The notes below the pieces were generated by a model. The model had not been told where the DNA came from. It made no database searches and saw only the letters and a program-made list of their open reading frames with translations. Source: an uncultured Sphingomonadaceae bacterium (GTDB lineage Bacteria; Pseudomonadota; Alphaproteobacteria; Sphingomonadales; Sphingomonadaceae). From it: a DNA stretch of 64,000 nt. This document shows, piece by piece, positions 18,056 through 26,890 of this stretch. The position numbers and the translations under genes are program-made. The stretch lies in contig CANMFE010000002.1 of the NCBI GenBank assembly GCA_947497085.1, positions 731,462-795,461 of the forward strand, in the 5' to 3' direction. Position 1 is the stretch's first letter. Each line of letters opens with the position of its first letter.

Positions 18056-20137
18056 ATGAAGAAGACCAGTATAATGTTGGGGCTTGCAGTTGCATGTATC
18101 TGCCTTACTCCGGCTTGCACCACCGCACATCATATTGACCTGCGCAACTATGAAACTAGTCATCAAGAAGCCAAAACACAGCTCATTCCGCGATCCGTGC
18201 TGTTTGGCAATCCTGACAGGGGGCAGGTCAGGCTGAGTCCGGATGGACAATATGTTAGCTGGCTGGCTCCGGTAGGTGGGGCGTTGAATATATGGGTCGC
18301 ACCGATAGATGATATGGCAAATGCCAAGCCAGTTACGCAGGAAAAGAAACGTGGCATATATCGGCACCGATGGGGGTATGACTCACGATACGTCCTGTAT
18401 CGCAAAGATAAGGATGGTGATGAAAACTATCATATATACGCGACTGACATAGTCGGTGGGACGACGCGGGATTTAACGCCTGTTAAAGACGGGGTTCGGG
18501 CAACAATTGAGGCGCGTTCTGCGCAATATCCTAATCGTATCATAGTAGGAATTAACGAACGTGATCCGGCTGTGTTTGATCTGTACATGGTCGATGTCAA
18601 TACAGGTGAACGCAGTTTGCTGAAAATCAATCCAGGATATGCCGGGTGGGTGATAGATCAATCATTAACGCCCCGATATGGATATGAGACACCAAAAACC
18701 GGAGGTGCGCGCATCGTTGATTTTGATGGTAATACTTTTATGGATATTCCGATAGATGACTATCTGACAACAGAAATTATCGGATTTGATGCTTCAAATC
18801 GCTATCTGCATGCGCTGGACAGCCGTGGCCGGAATACATCTGCATTGGTTAGGATTGATACGCAGGACGGAGCCGTCACTACGTTAGCACAAGATTCTAA
18901 AGCTGACGTACAGCGTATGATTTTGCATCCGAAAACCAATGAACCGTTGGCGTATTCAGTCGAATATATGACAGAGAAATGGGAAATGCTGGACCCTGAG
19001 TTATCTGCGGATTTCGATTTTCTGACGGGCAGGTTCAATGGTGCCATGAGGATAGTGTCAAAGACTGATGATCTTTCAAAATTTATTGTCTATTCTTCCG
19101 AACCGGATAAGCCATCACGGTACTATACTTATGACAAGAAAAGCGGATCAGTTGACTATTTATTTTCTACTCGTCCGGACTTGCAGAAAGTCAAGTTGCA
19201 GCCGATGCATGCGATTGAAATCAAGGCACGCGATGGTCTGCCGCTTGTTTCCTATTTAACCTTACCCACAGGGTCAGATGCAGATGGTGACGGACGACCG
19301 GAAAAACCTGTACCGTTAATTGTATCGGTACATGGCGGACCGTGGGGAGAGCGTGACAAATATAGTTATGACCCGTCAGCGCAATGGTTGGCCAATAGGG
19401 GATATGCTGTTCTTTCCATCAATTTTCGTGGTTCAGGTGGTTTTGGAAAGGCGTTTTTGAATGCTGCAAGGCGACAATTTGCCGGAGAAATGCACGATGA
19501 TTTAATCGATGGTGTTAATTGGGCAATTGCTGAGCGTATTGCTGACAAGAATAAGATTGGCATCACTGGTGGGTCTTATGGTGGTTATGCCACTTTGGTC
19601 GGGCTAACATTCACACCTGATGTATTTGCATGCGGCGCTGCCAGAGTTGCTCCTTCGAATCTGGTGACCTTGATTGAGAGTTTCCCTGATTATGCAAAGC
19701 CCTATCTAGATAGTGACTGGTATAAGTTCGTAGGCAATCCTGAAATCGCTGCAGAGCGCTCAGACATGTTGCAGCGTTCACCGATCACGCGAATTGATGC
19801 CATGAAGAGCCCTCTTCTTATTTCACATGGAGCCAATGACCCCCGCGTGACAAAGGCGGAGTCGGATACTATTGTCAAAAAAATGGAAGAAAAAAATCTT
19901 ACAGTCACATATGCGAACTTTCCGGATGAGGGGCATGGGTTCTCACGGCCCGAAAACGTTGCGGCAAACTATGCGGTTACCGAACATTTCTTTGCCAAAT
20001 GCCTTGGCGGGCGCGCAGAACCTTTTGCCGATGTTTTTGATGGATCCAGCATAGAAATCCTTTCAGGATTGAGTTACATTGATGGCTTGGCAGACGCGCT
20101 TGAACAGCATTCTGTCAAAAGCAAAACCGTCCAATAA
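18056..20137 (+). CDS. S9 family (prolyl oligopeptidase-type) peptidase, lipoprotein
   Basis: A 693-residue serine peptidase with a lipoprotein-type N terminus (LAVACICLTPACTT), so it probably acts in the periplasm anchored to a membrane. An N-terminal beta-propeller precedes the alpha/beta-hydrolase domain. The catalytic triad is visible: Ser in ITGGSYGGYATLVG, Asp in SHGANDPRVTKAE and His in FPDEGHGFSRPEN. The HGGPWGERD oxyanion loop is also typical. S9 enzymes cleave short peptides, dipeptidyl- or acylaminoacyl-type; the specificity here is not clear. The gene is visibly more AT-rich than its neighbours and follows the MarR gene in the same unit, which may point to joint acquisition. A GGAGAG site precedes the ATG. 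Confidence 0.92.
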   Translation: MKKTSIMLGLAVACICLTPACTTAHHIDLRNYETSHQEAKTQLIPRSVLFGNPDRGQVRLSPDGQYVSWLAPVGGALNIWVAPIDDMANAKPVTQEKKRGIYRHRWGYDSRYVLYRKDKDGDENYHIYATDIVGGTTRDLTPVKDGVRATIEARSAQYPNRIIVGINERDPAVFDLYMVDVNTGERSLLKINPGYAGWVIDQSLTPRYGYETPKTGGARIVDFDGNTFMDIPIDDYLTTEIIGFDASNRYLHALDSRGRNTSALVRIDTQDGAVTTLAQDSKADVQRMILHPKTNEPLAYSVEYMTEKWEMLDPELSADFDFLTGRFNGAMRIVSKTDDLSKFIVYSSEPDKPSRYYTYDKKSGSVDYLFSTRPDLQKVKLQPMHAIEIKARDGLPLVSYLTLPTGSDADGDGRPEKPVPLIVSVHGGPWGERDKYSYDPSAQWLANRGYAVLSINFRGSGGFGKAFLNAARRQFAGEMHDDLIDGVNWAIAERIADKNKIGITGGSYGGYATLVGLTFTPDVFACGAARVAPSNLVTLIESFPDYAKPYLDSDWYKFVGNPEIAAERSDMLQRSPITRIDAMKSPLLISHGANDPRVTKAESDTIVKKMEEKNLTVTYANFPDEGHGFSRPENVAANYAVTEHFFAKCLGGRAEPFADVFDGSSIEILSGLSYIDGLADALEQHSVKSKTVQ

Positions 20138-20216
20138 TGTAGCTGACAATATCCAGAGAGGTGAATTCAGGATTTTCGGTGACCTGGATTTGCGTCAATC
20201 AAATCAGGAGAGACAA

Positions 20217-20609
20217 ATGACCAAATGCTATATCACACTGGGCAGTAGCGATCTGGATCGGTCGCGGGCCTATTATGATGCGGTGATGCCTGCGCTGGGT
20301 GCGAAGCTGGCCGATGACTATCCGGGCATGACCTACAGCTATGAAATGCCGGGCGGGTTCAAGATCTGGATCACGCGTCCGCAAAATGGTGAGCCACAGG
20401 CATGCGGAAACGGACATACCGTGGGCCTTTACACAAACAGCCCTGAACAGGTGGATGCCGCGCACAAGGCGGCGCTCGAAAATGGCGGCAGCGACGAAGG
20501 CGCGCCGGGACCGCGCCCCATGTATGGCCCTGAATTTTACGGCGGCTATGCGCGCGACCCCGATGGCAATAAAATGAGCTTTGTCACCTATGTCAAGGTG
20601 AAGGAATAG
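20217..20609 (+). CDS. VOC family (glyoxalase/bleomycin-resistance fold) protein
   Basis: A 130-residue protein with the vicinal-oxygen-chelate fold. The N terminus YITLGSSDLDRSRAYYDAVMP and the C terminus YGGYARDPDGNKMSFVTY are typical of one VOC module. It could be a lyase, dioxygenase or drug-binding protein; the family alone does not decide, and the substrate is unknown. The ATG at 20217 has AGGAGAG at good spacing. It sits 79 bases after the S9 peptidase gene, so it may share that transcript or have its own promoter. Confidence 0.85.
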   Translation: MTKCYITLGSSDLDRSRAYYDAVMPALGAKLADDYPGMTYSYEMPGGFKIWITRPQNGEPQACGNGHTVGLYTNSPEQVDAAHKAALENGGSDEGAPGPRPMYGPEFYGGYARDPDGNKMSFVTYVKVKE

Positions 20610-20652
20610 ACACAGAGCTTGTCCTAGGCGGCGTGGTTCCCATATTCTTTCC

Positions 20653-21357
20653 ATGCAGTTTGACCTTGGCCCGGACCCGCGCACCGAGACGCTGGAGCGC
20701 ACACACGAACGCCTGATCGCGCATTTCGGGCGTGTCCGCCGTCCGATCGAAAAACGCCGTGATCCAGTCTGGACACTGGTGCAGGGCGTGATTGGTGCGC
20801 GTACGAAAACGGCGGTTTCCAACGAGAATGCCGACCGGATACTGGCGCGGTACGGGACATGGGAAAAGGCTGCGGGTGCGCCGCTGGAGGCGCTGACTGA
20901 GATGCTCCAGACGGCAACTTTCCCGAAATTGATGGCGGAGCGGCTGAAAGTCTGCCTTACGGAAATTATCGCACAGCGCGGCAGCGTCATGCTGCATCAT
21001 CTGGACAATCTGCCTACGCAAGATGCGATGGCGTGGCTGGAAACATTGCCCGGCGTGGCGCGCAAGATTGCGGCGGGCGTGATGAATGCCAGCACATTCA
21101 ACCGCAAGGCGCTGGTGATCGACACCCATCACCGCCGTGTCATGCAGCGCATGGGGCTGGTCCATGAAAAGGCCGATACGGCGCGCGCCTATGATGCGCT
21201 CATGCCGGTATTGCCAAAAGCATGGACGCCTGAGGATGTGGATGAACACCATTTGCTGATAAAGCGCATCGGCCAGAATTTCTGTCGCCCCAAGCATATA
21301 AACTGTACGGCATGCCCTGTGCGGGCGGAGTGCCAGACAGGATTGCAGAACAAATAG
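20653..21357 (+). CDS. Endonuclease III-like HhH-GPD DNA glycosylase with Fe-S cluster
   Basis: A 234-residue base-excision glycosylase/AP lyase relative. The helix-hairpin-helix LPGVARKIAAGVMN carries the Lys expected in Nth, and the following VIDTHHRRVMQRMGL has the catalytic Asp. The C terminus has the four Cys of a 4Fe-4S cluster spaced C-x6-C-x2-C-x5-C (FCRPKHINCTACPVRAEC). It differs from canonical Nth in its N terminus and in GVARKIAAG, so it belongs to a side branch common in Alphaproteobacteria; a separate true nth may exist elsewhere. Damaged pyrimidines are likely substrates by analogy only. Its start lies 43 bases after the VOC gene. Confidence 0.85.
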   Translation: MQFDLGPDPRTETLERTHERLIAHFGRVRRPIEKRRDPVWTLVQGVIGARTKTAVSNENADRILARYGTWEKAAGAPLEALTEMLQTATFPKLMAERLKVCLTEIIAQRGSVMLHHLDNLPTQDAMAWLETLPGVARKIAAGVMNASTFNRKALVIDTHHRRVMQRMGLVHEKADTARAYDALMPVLPKAWTPEDVDEHHLLIKRIGQNFCRPKHINCTACPVRAECQTGLQNK

Positions 21358-21478
21358 GCAAGGCTGACAGTGAATGCTGGCAGATTGCCAATGTGCGCTT
21401 GCACTTCGCGCGCTTCGCGCTTATTTGACAGCTCGAACCCGGGCGTGAACATGCGGCCGACATCCATATGAAAAGAGA

Positions 21479-21844
21479 ATGACCATGCCGACATTATACG
21501 GAATTTCCAATTGCGATACGATCAAGAAGGCGCGCAAATGGCTGGAACAGCGCGGCGTGTCATACACATTTCACGATTACAAGAAATCGGGTGTGACCAA
21601 GGATATGCTGGAAAACTGGGCGCTTGAAATTGGCGAGTGGGAGCCACTTCTCAACCGCCGCGGGACGACCTTTCGCAAGCTGCCTGAAATCGTGCGCGAT
21701 AATGTGAATGAGAATACTGCATTGCAGCTGATGGTGGAAAACCCGTCGCTCATCAAACGCCCTGTGCTTGAATATGATGGCGGCGTAATGGTCGGCTTCA
21801 AAGGCACGGACTATGAAGTCGCATTGGGTCTGAATCAGGACTAG
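21479..21844 (+). CDS. ArsC/Spx-like reductase family protein (YffB type)
   Basis: A 121-residue thioredoxin-fold protein of the ArsC/Spx family. The N terminus LYGISNCDTIKKARKWLEQRG has the single active-site Cys followed by DT, the pattern of the YffB branch rather than true arsenate reductase. The C-terminal NPSLIKRPVLEYDGG is the conserved cis-Pro/Arg segment. Its enzymatic role is not established; YffB-like proteins have been proposed to act as glutathione-dependent thiol reductases. A second ATG at 21485 is an alternative start. No ars genes lie nearby, so I do not call arsenate resistance. Confidence 0.85.
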   Translation: MTMPTLYGISNCDTIKKARKWLEQRGVSYTFHDYKKSGVTKDMLENWALEIGEWEPLLNRRGTTFRKLPEIVRDNVNENTALQLMVENPSLIKRPVLEYDGGVMVGFKGTDYEVALGLNQD

Positions 21845-21854
21845 GATATATAAT

Positions 21855-21885
21855 ATGACGGGGCGTGCGCCAGCTGCCCCGTCAT
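21855..21885. terminator. Bidirectional terminator hairpin
   Basis: ATGACGGGGC (21855-21864) pairs perfectly with GCCCCGTCAT (21876-21885) around an 11-base loop. It lies between the converging ArsC-like gene and the 21899-22717 gene. A-rich sequence follows on the plus side and an AT-rich tract on the other, as expected for a shared terminator. Confidence 0.75.
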
Positions 21886-21898
21886 GAAAACGGTGTGC

Positions 21899-22717
21899 CT
21901 ATTTGCAATTGCGGCGGCGCATCGAATTGATTGCATAGACATATCCGCCACGCGTATTGACAGAAATGCATTGTTTTGACTGCTTCCGCCAATAGGTGGT
22001 GTAGCGCCCCTGGTCATCGGTGCGATAGCTTTGCAGCATCCTGAAACCACGCCGCCCGGTCAGTTGGGACTCTGCGTCTGATCTGGTGCGGCCGATCAGG
22101 TCATTTACCGTTACAAATCCGCCATAACCGCCCTGGCCACCATAGCCGGGCCGGTAGGATGTATTGTGATTGCGCTGCTCGACGCCAGCTGAGTAGCCAC
22201 TGGAATAGGCATCCGAGCGGTTATAGTTATGATAGGGCTTGCCATACAGGCCGTCACGATATCCGCGTTCGTGGTCAGCCTCGCTCTGCCGGTTGTCATC
22301 GTGCTTGCCATCATCGTGATGATGCGATTTATGTGACAGCACCAGTGCACCGATCAGGGCAGCCGCGCCAACAGCGATGGCGGCACCCGTATTGTCTTTC
22401 TTCTCCTGGTTCTGGTGACCGCAATCAAACGGTGGTGACTGTGCAATCGAACTATACCGGCCTTGCATTGTCACAACGGAAATACATTGCTTGCGCCGGT
22501 TGCTCCACCAATAGGACCAGGCACGGTCATCCCCCTTGTGCGTGCTGATATGTGTGTAACCGCGCGAGATAAGCTGGCTTTCACCAGAGCTGCCGCGTGT
22601 ACCCACAAGGTCACGGACATCAGACGGTGTTTGTGCCATGGCATTTGAACTTGCCGCCAAATATAATATGGTTGCGCCGGTAATTGTACCGAGCGATTTT
22701 ACGGCATTGATTTTCAT
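21899..22717 (-). CDS. Exported/membrane protein with duplicated Cys-containing domain
   Basis: A 272-residue protein I cannot name. The ATG at 22717 (MKINAVKSLGT) has a GGAAGG site; longer starts are unlikely. A signal peptide ends AMA. Two related domains of about 65 residues flank a membrane segment. The first runs from DVRDLVGTRGSSGESQL to a Cys, the second from VNDLIGRTRSDAESQL to a terminal Cys. Both share DL(V/I)G...(A/G)ESQL...(Y/F)...YW(W)...KQCISV. Between them are a hydrophobic Ala/Gly helix (GAAIAVGAAALIGALVLSH) and a linker rich in His, Asp, Gly and Tyr. The repeat probably arose by internal duplication. Function unknown. Confidence 0.7.
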   Translation of the reverse strand: MKINAVKSLGTITGATILYLAASSNAMAQTPSDVRDLVGTRGSSGESQLISRGYTHISTHKGDDRAWSYWWSNRRKQCISVVTMQGRYSSIAQSPPFDCGHQNQEKKDNTGAAIAVGAAALIGALVLSHKSHHHDDGKHDDNRQSEADHERGYRDGLYGKPYHNYNRSDAYSSGYSAGVEQRNHNTSYRPGYGGQGGYGGFVTVNDLIGRTRSDAESQLTGRRGFRMLQSYRTDDQGRYTTYWRKQSKQCISVNTRGGYVYAINSMRRRNCK

Positions 22718-22820
22718 GTGATATCCTTCCCCAGTGTGTCGCTTGAAATTATCAATATTATTAAACAAGCAATATCAGATATATACCATATAGAGATATT
22801 TGTAAAATTACGGAGTTTTC

Positions 22821-23348
22821 ATGCCAACGATCATGTCCCATGCTGCCGTTCCCATCGCAGGGGCGCTGGTATTGGGGCATGGCCGGCTCACCGTGCCGAT
22901 TGTGGCGGTGGGAATTGCATTGGCGATGTTGCCTGATCTGGATGTCATCGGCTTTGGTCTGGGCGTCCAATATGGCGAAGCATGGGGGCATCGCGGTGCC
23001 AGCCATTCGCTTTTGGCGGCTGCAATCTTTACACTTTTAGTGGCTGCGATAATGCGGCCCGTACATTTCAAAACAGTGGCGCTTTATCTGTTCGCCTGCA
23101 TGGCATCTCACGGCATACTCGACGCCTTTACCAATGGCGGGCTCGGGGCCGCCTTGTTCTGGCCTGTTGACGGGGCACGTTATTTTGCACCGTTCAGGCC
23201 GATTGAAGTTTCTCCTATCGGGAGCAGTTTTTTTACGGGCAGGGGACTGGCGGTATTATGGTCCGAATTTTTCACCATATGGTTGCCGCTTGCAGGCTGC
23301 GTGATACTGGCACTGTCCATGAAGCGCGTGCTTGCGCGGCAGGAATAG
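22821..23348 (+). CDS. Metal-dependent hydrolase-like membrane protein (DUF457/YdjM family)
   Basis: A 175-residue integral membrane protein with about four hydrophobic segments. The family's conserved acidic and His residues are present as AMLPDLDVI, HRGASHSLLAA and SHGILDAFTNGG, which resemble a zinc-dependent phospholipase-like site inside the membrane. E. coli YdjM of this family is SOS-induced, but I see no GTTC-N7-GTTC box before this gene. The activity has not been established for most members. The stop is directly adjacent to the end of the convergent TfoX-like gene. Confidence 0.85.
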   Translation: MPTIMSHAAVPIAGALVLGHGRLTVPIVAVGIALAMLPDLDVIGFGLGVQYGEAWGHRGASHSLLAAAIFTLLVAAIMRPVHFKTVALYLFACMASHGILDAFTNGGLGAALFWPVDGARYFAPFRPIEVSPIGSSFFTGRGLAVLWSEFFTIWLPLAGCVILALSMKRVLARQE

Positions 23349-23675
23349 CTATTTGGCGGGCAGGGTCGCCACAAATCGTTCGGCCAGCGCAATCCAGTTG
23401 TACAGACCATATTCGAGTGCGTCTTTTTCCTGCACCCATAATATTCCGCCCATTTTCCGCCCGTTAAAGGCGACGATTTCCGCACCCGGATTTTTGAGCG
23501 CTTCTTCCTGCTGATCCTTGCCGACGCGGAACATGAAACGGCCTTCGCCATCACCGCATAGCATATTGCCGTTCAGCATCCAGCAATTGCCGCCGAACAT
23601 CTTCTTACGTTCAATGCCATTGCGCCCATCCAGTGCGCTGGCGAGCATGTCCGTGATATGCGGGTCTGATCCCAT
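23349..23675 (-). CDS. TfoX N-terminal domain protein
   Basis: A 108-residue protein matching the TfoX/Sxy N-terminal domain: RKKMFGGNCWMLNGNMLCG near the start and the conserved C-terminal half with FNGRKMGGILWV. In gammaproteobacteria TfoX/Sxy triggers competence with CRP. Stand-alone N-terminal domains such as this are widespread, and their role is unclear, so no competence function should be assumed. It ends head-to-head against the DUF457 gene with no spacer. A GGAGG-like site (AGGAGGCAG) lies before the ATG. Confidence 0.85.
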   Translation of the reverse strand: MGSDPHITDMLASALDGRNGIERKKMFGGNCWMLNGNMLCGDGEGRFMFRVGKDQQEEALKNPGAEIVAFNGRKMGGILWVQEKDALEYGLYNWIALAERFVATLPAK

Positions 23676-23716
23676 GTCTGCCTCCTGGTTAGGCGAATGA
23701 TAGCCTGTGCGGCGCT

Positions 23717-24970
23717 TTACGCCAAATCATCCCCATATACATGTGGTGACGGGCCATAATATCTATTTATTGCAAACACAAACGCGCCAATCGCTATTAT
23801 CAGCAGTCCGCAGCTAAGCAGGAATGGTGCGCCGGGGAAGTAGAGCCCGGTATCATCAGCAAAATGTTCGAATGTCATGGCCATCATCACCGGGCCGACA
23901 ATAGAGGTCAGGCTGACTGCGCTGGCAATCGCGCCTTGCAGTTCACCCTGTGCATCATCGTTGATGCGCGCGCTCATCATTGACTGCATGACAGGAAAAG
24001 CGAGCGCGGTAGCCGCACCGACGACAATACCCGCAACCATCCACCACTGGTTCGGCGCATAGGCGAACATCAGATAGGTCGGGATTCCGAAAAGCAGACT
24101 GACAAACACTGTGCGCACTTCGCCCAGCCATTTCTGCACCGGACCGACCAGTCCGCCCTGGACGATAGCAAATAGCAGGCCCCACAGCGTCACACTCAGG
24201 CCTATCTCGCGCGGGCCCCAGTCAAATTTCAGGCTACCATAATAGGACCAGACGGACATTTCGGTCTGTGCGGCCAGTTGCAGCAGGAAAATGACCGCAA
24301 TCATGCCTATCACCAGCGGAAATTTCGACATCACTATCAGGCTGCCGAGCGGGTTGGCGCGCAGGATGGAAAAGCTGCGGCGTTTTTGCAGCGGCAATGT
24401 TTCGCGTAGGTAAAAATAGCCGAAAACTGTCGTCAAAAAGCATAATATACAGGCCGCTACGAATGGCATGCGATCCCCATATTCACCCAGAAACCCGCCA
24501 ATGCCGGGCCCTATCACAAAACCCGAACCGCCCGCCGCACCCATGATGCCGAAATTGCGCCCGCGTTCTGCCCGGCTGCTGATATCCGCAACGCAGCTAT
24601 TGGCCGCAGCCCATGTGCCGCCCATGACGCCCGCAATCGCACGGCCGAGGAACAGCCAGGCCAGCGTTGGAGCCAGTGCCATCAAAGCATAGTCAATGCA
24701 GAGCGTGCCCATGGTGAAGAGCAATATGGGCCGCCGCCCGAACCGATCGCTCAGCCCGCCAATTACGGGCGCGAAGAAAAACTGCATCACCGCAAATGTG
24801 AATAGCAGCCAGCCGCCGATGGTTGCCGCCTGGGCAATCGAATAATCGCCCATGCCCGTTATCAGTGAAGGCAGGACAGGCACGATAAGCCCAAAGCCAG
24901 CCATATCGATAAACACGACAAGTGCGACAAACCATAAAGTGGTCGTTTTTCGAGATGCTGTCTGCGTCAT
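23717..24970 (-). CDS. MFS drug/proton antiporter, TetA-like (TCR/Tet) family
   Basis: A 417-residue inner-membrane transporter with 12 predicted helices. Motif A between helices 2 and 3 is GGLSDRFGRRPIL, and the region GRAIAGVMGGTWAAANSCVAD matches the TCR/Tet subgroup (GRIIAGITGAN type). Chromosomal members often export unknown compounds, so this should not be read as tetracycline resistance. No tetR-type regulator is adjacent. The divergent DUF427 gene starts 69 bases away. It probably forms a single-gene unit. Confidence 0.9.
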   Translation of the reverse strand: MTQTASRKTTTLWFVALVVFIDMAGFGLIVPVLPSLITGMGDYSIAQAATIGGWLLFTFAVMQFFFAPVIGGLSDRFGRRPILLFTMGTLCIDYALMALAPTLAWLFLGRAIAGVMGGTWAAANSCVADISSRAERGRNFGIMGAAGGSGFVIGPGIGGFLGEYGDRMPFVAACILCFLTTVFGYFYLRETLPLQKRRSFSILRANPLGSLIVMSKFPLVIGMIAVIFLLQLAAQTEMSVWSYYGSLKFDWGPREIGLSVTLWGLLFAIVQGGLVGPVQKWLGEVRTVFVSLLFGIPTYLMFAYAPNQWWMVAGIVVGAATALAFPVMQSMMSARINDDAQGELQGAIASAVSLTSIVGPVMMAMTFEHFADDTGLYFPGAPFLLSCGLLIIAIGAFVFAINRYYGPSPHVYGDDLA

Positions 24971-25038
24971 TATGAACTTATTCGTCTTACCTGAGTTGAT
25001 AGGTCACGTGATGGAGGTGATCATCTGAAGGAGTGAAA

Positions 25039-25326
25039 ATGCTAACTGCAAAATGGAACGGGGCTGTAATAGCCCAGAGCGAAAATACCCAGATTGTAGA
25101 GGGCAATCACTATTTCCCGCGCGCCGACGTGAATCACGGATATCTAAAAGCGAGTGACACGGCAACCCATTGTCCGTGGAAAGGCAATGCATCCTATTAT
25201 TCGCTGGAAGTGGACGGCAAAACCAATATCGATGCGGCATGGTATTATGCCGCGCCCAGCAAACGTGCGATGCATGTAAAAGACCATATCGCCTTTTGGA
25301 ATGGTGTCGAAGTGACTGAAGGTTAA
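25039..25326 (+). CDS. DUF427 domain protein
   Basis: A 95-residue cytoplasmic protein of the DUF427 family. Family motifs are YFPRADVN near residue 26, THCPWKGNASYYSLEVDG in the middle and IAFWNGVEV at the end. Homologues are small beta-rich proteins without an agreed function. The ATG at 25039 has AAGGAG five bases upstream; a GTG at 25033 is in frame but overlaps that site. Its divergent partner is the TCR/Tet transporter. Confidence 0.9.
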   Translation: MLTAKWNGAVIAQSENTQIVEGNHYFPRADVNHGYLKASDTATHCPWKGNASYYSLEVDGKTNIDAAWYYAAPSKRAMHVKDHIAFWNGVEVTEG

Positions 25327-25425
25327 AAAACCGCTTATAAACAGCCCTGTTGCCAAGAGTCTGGCAGGAGCAGGCGTAACACGCTAAAACCCTTCCTAAA
25401 ATATAAATGAGGGGAGATTCGCGGC

Positions 25426-26868
25426 ATGGTTGCAGGCGCTCAAACAGGTACAACAGAAGGCTGGTCCTCACGGACGGCATTTGTCTTGGCAGCGGTGGGC
25501 GCTGCGGTCGGACTGGGGAATTTATGGCGGTTCCCGACACTGGCTGGCGAAAGTGGTGGCGGCGCATTTGTCGCCGTGTATGTCGGCTGTGTGATCCTGA
25601 TCGGCTTGCCGCTGGTTCTCTCGGAAATCCTGATCGGCCGCGCTGGGCGCAGCGATGCGGTGGACAGTGTGCGTAATGTCGCCAAGGCTTCCGGCATAAG
25701 TGAAAAATGGCAGATTTTCGGCTGGTTTGAGATTATTGCCGCTTTCTTCATTTTGACATTCTATTCGGTCGTGGCCGGCTGGGTCATCTATTATATCGGC
25801 GTCATGCTGGGCGATTTTTTCAGCGCGCTGGGGGCAGGTGAACCGCTACGCGGCGCACTTGCTGGCGAAACGTCAGAACAGATAACGGGCCGTATGGGGG
25901 CCTTGTTTGAAAATGTGCCGATGCTGGTCGCCATGCACACATTGTTCATGTTGATAACAATCGGTATTGTGGCGCAGGGCGTGACGGATGGCATTGAAAA
26001 AGCTGCGATGTTCCTTATGCCCGCATTTTTCGTTCTGCTGGTGCTAATCACCATTTATGGTGCATTTACCGGCGACTTCGGACGTGCAGTGGAGTTTCTC
26101 TTTACCCCTGATTTTTCCAAGCTGACACCGCCGGTCATCAATGAGGCGTTAGGACAGGCCCTGTTCTCGATGAGCCTCGGATCAGCGGCGCTCATGACTT
26201 ATGGTGCTTATGTGTCGCGTGACACGAAACTGGGACCGACAGCGGGCATGATCGGCTTTGCCGATACCGGTGTGGCGATTATCGCGGGCCTGATGATTTT
26301 CCCGATCGTTTTTGCTGCCGGGCTTGATCCTGCAGGCGGACCGACGCTGGTATTCCAGTCGTTGCCGATTGCGTTTCAGAATATGCCGGCGGGCTCGCTG
26401 ATCGGATTGCTGTTTTTTGTGCTGGTCTTCTTCGCAGCACTCACCAGTTCGATTTCGCTGCTGGAAGGGCCGACTGCCTGGGCCAAGGAAGCTTTTGGCT
26501 GGTCGCGTTCAAAAACCGCATGGATTGTAGGTCTATGCATCTATGTTGTCGGCATCGCCTGTGCATTGTCGCTCAGCATATGGAGTGATGTGCGCCTTCT
26601 GCCGTTCTGGGACATTTTTGCGGATCAGAATATTTTTGACACGATTGACGGCTTTACCGGCAAGATATTGCTGCCGACATCGGCTTTTCTTACCGCAATA
26701 TTTGTCGGCTGGCGCGCTGACAGGAAACTGGTCGATGCGGAAACCGGCCTGCAAGGCGGCACCCTTGCCGCATTCCGTTTCCTGGTGGCCTGGGTATGTC
26801 CGATAGCGGTTGGCCTCATCCTGCTCTTTGGTATTTTCCCCGAGCTGCTGACTGCCATAAGCGGGTAA
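25426..26868 (+). CDS. Sodium-dependent symporter, neurotransmitter:sodium (NSS/SNF) family
   Basis: A 480-residue inner-membrane symporter of the LeuT fold. The N-terminal signature AVGLGNLWRFPTLAGESGGG forms the unwound TM1 that binds substrate and Na+. Further helices match the bacterial SNF type, with the TM6 region ALGQALFSMSLGSAALMTYGAY and about 11-12 membrane segments in total. Bacterial members usually carry amino acids (Leu, Trp, Tyr); the substrate here cannot be read. GAGGGGAG precedes the ATG. The GDPD gene follows 22 bases after the stop and may be co-transcribed. Confidence 0.93.
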   Translation: MVAGAQTGTTEGWSSRTAFVLAAVGAAVGLGNLWRFPTLAGESGGGAFVAVYVGCVILIGLPLVLSEILIGRAGRSDAVDSVRNVAKASGISEKWQIFGWFEIIAAFFILTFYSVVAGWVIYYIGVMLGDFFSALGAGEPLRGALAGETSEQITGRMGALFENVPMLVAMHTLFMLITIGIVAQGVTDGIEKAAMFLMPAFFVLLVLITIYGAFTGDFGRAVEFLFTPDFSKLTPPVINEALGQALFSMSLGSAALMTYGAYVSRDTKLGPTAGMIGFADTGVAIIAGLMIFPIVFAAGLDPAGGPTLVFQSLPIAFQNMPAGSLIGLLFFVLVFFAALTSSISLLEGPTAWAKEAFGWSRSKTAWIVGLCIYVVGIACALSLSIWSDVRLLPFWDIFADQNIFDTIDGFTGKILLPTSAFLTAIFVGWRADRKLVDAETGLQGGTLAAFRFLVAWVCPIAVGLILLFGIFPELLTAISG

Positions 26869-26890
26869 TATTTCGCGCCTATGGTTCGAT

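Noticed and set aside
21189..21494. Minus-strand gene overlapping the end of the DNA glycosylase
   Set aside because: Most of the frame is antisense to a conserved gene and no ribosome-binding site or family supports it. The 120-base gap after the glycosylase shows only short hairpins.
21479..21844. Arsenate reductase
   Set aside because: The active-site context fits the YffB/Spx-like branch and no ars genes are adjacent.
23717..24970. Tetracycline resistance gene
   Set aside because: The family match is only to the TCR/Tet subgroup of MFS. No TetR neighbour and no resistance evidence.
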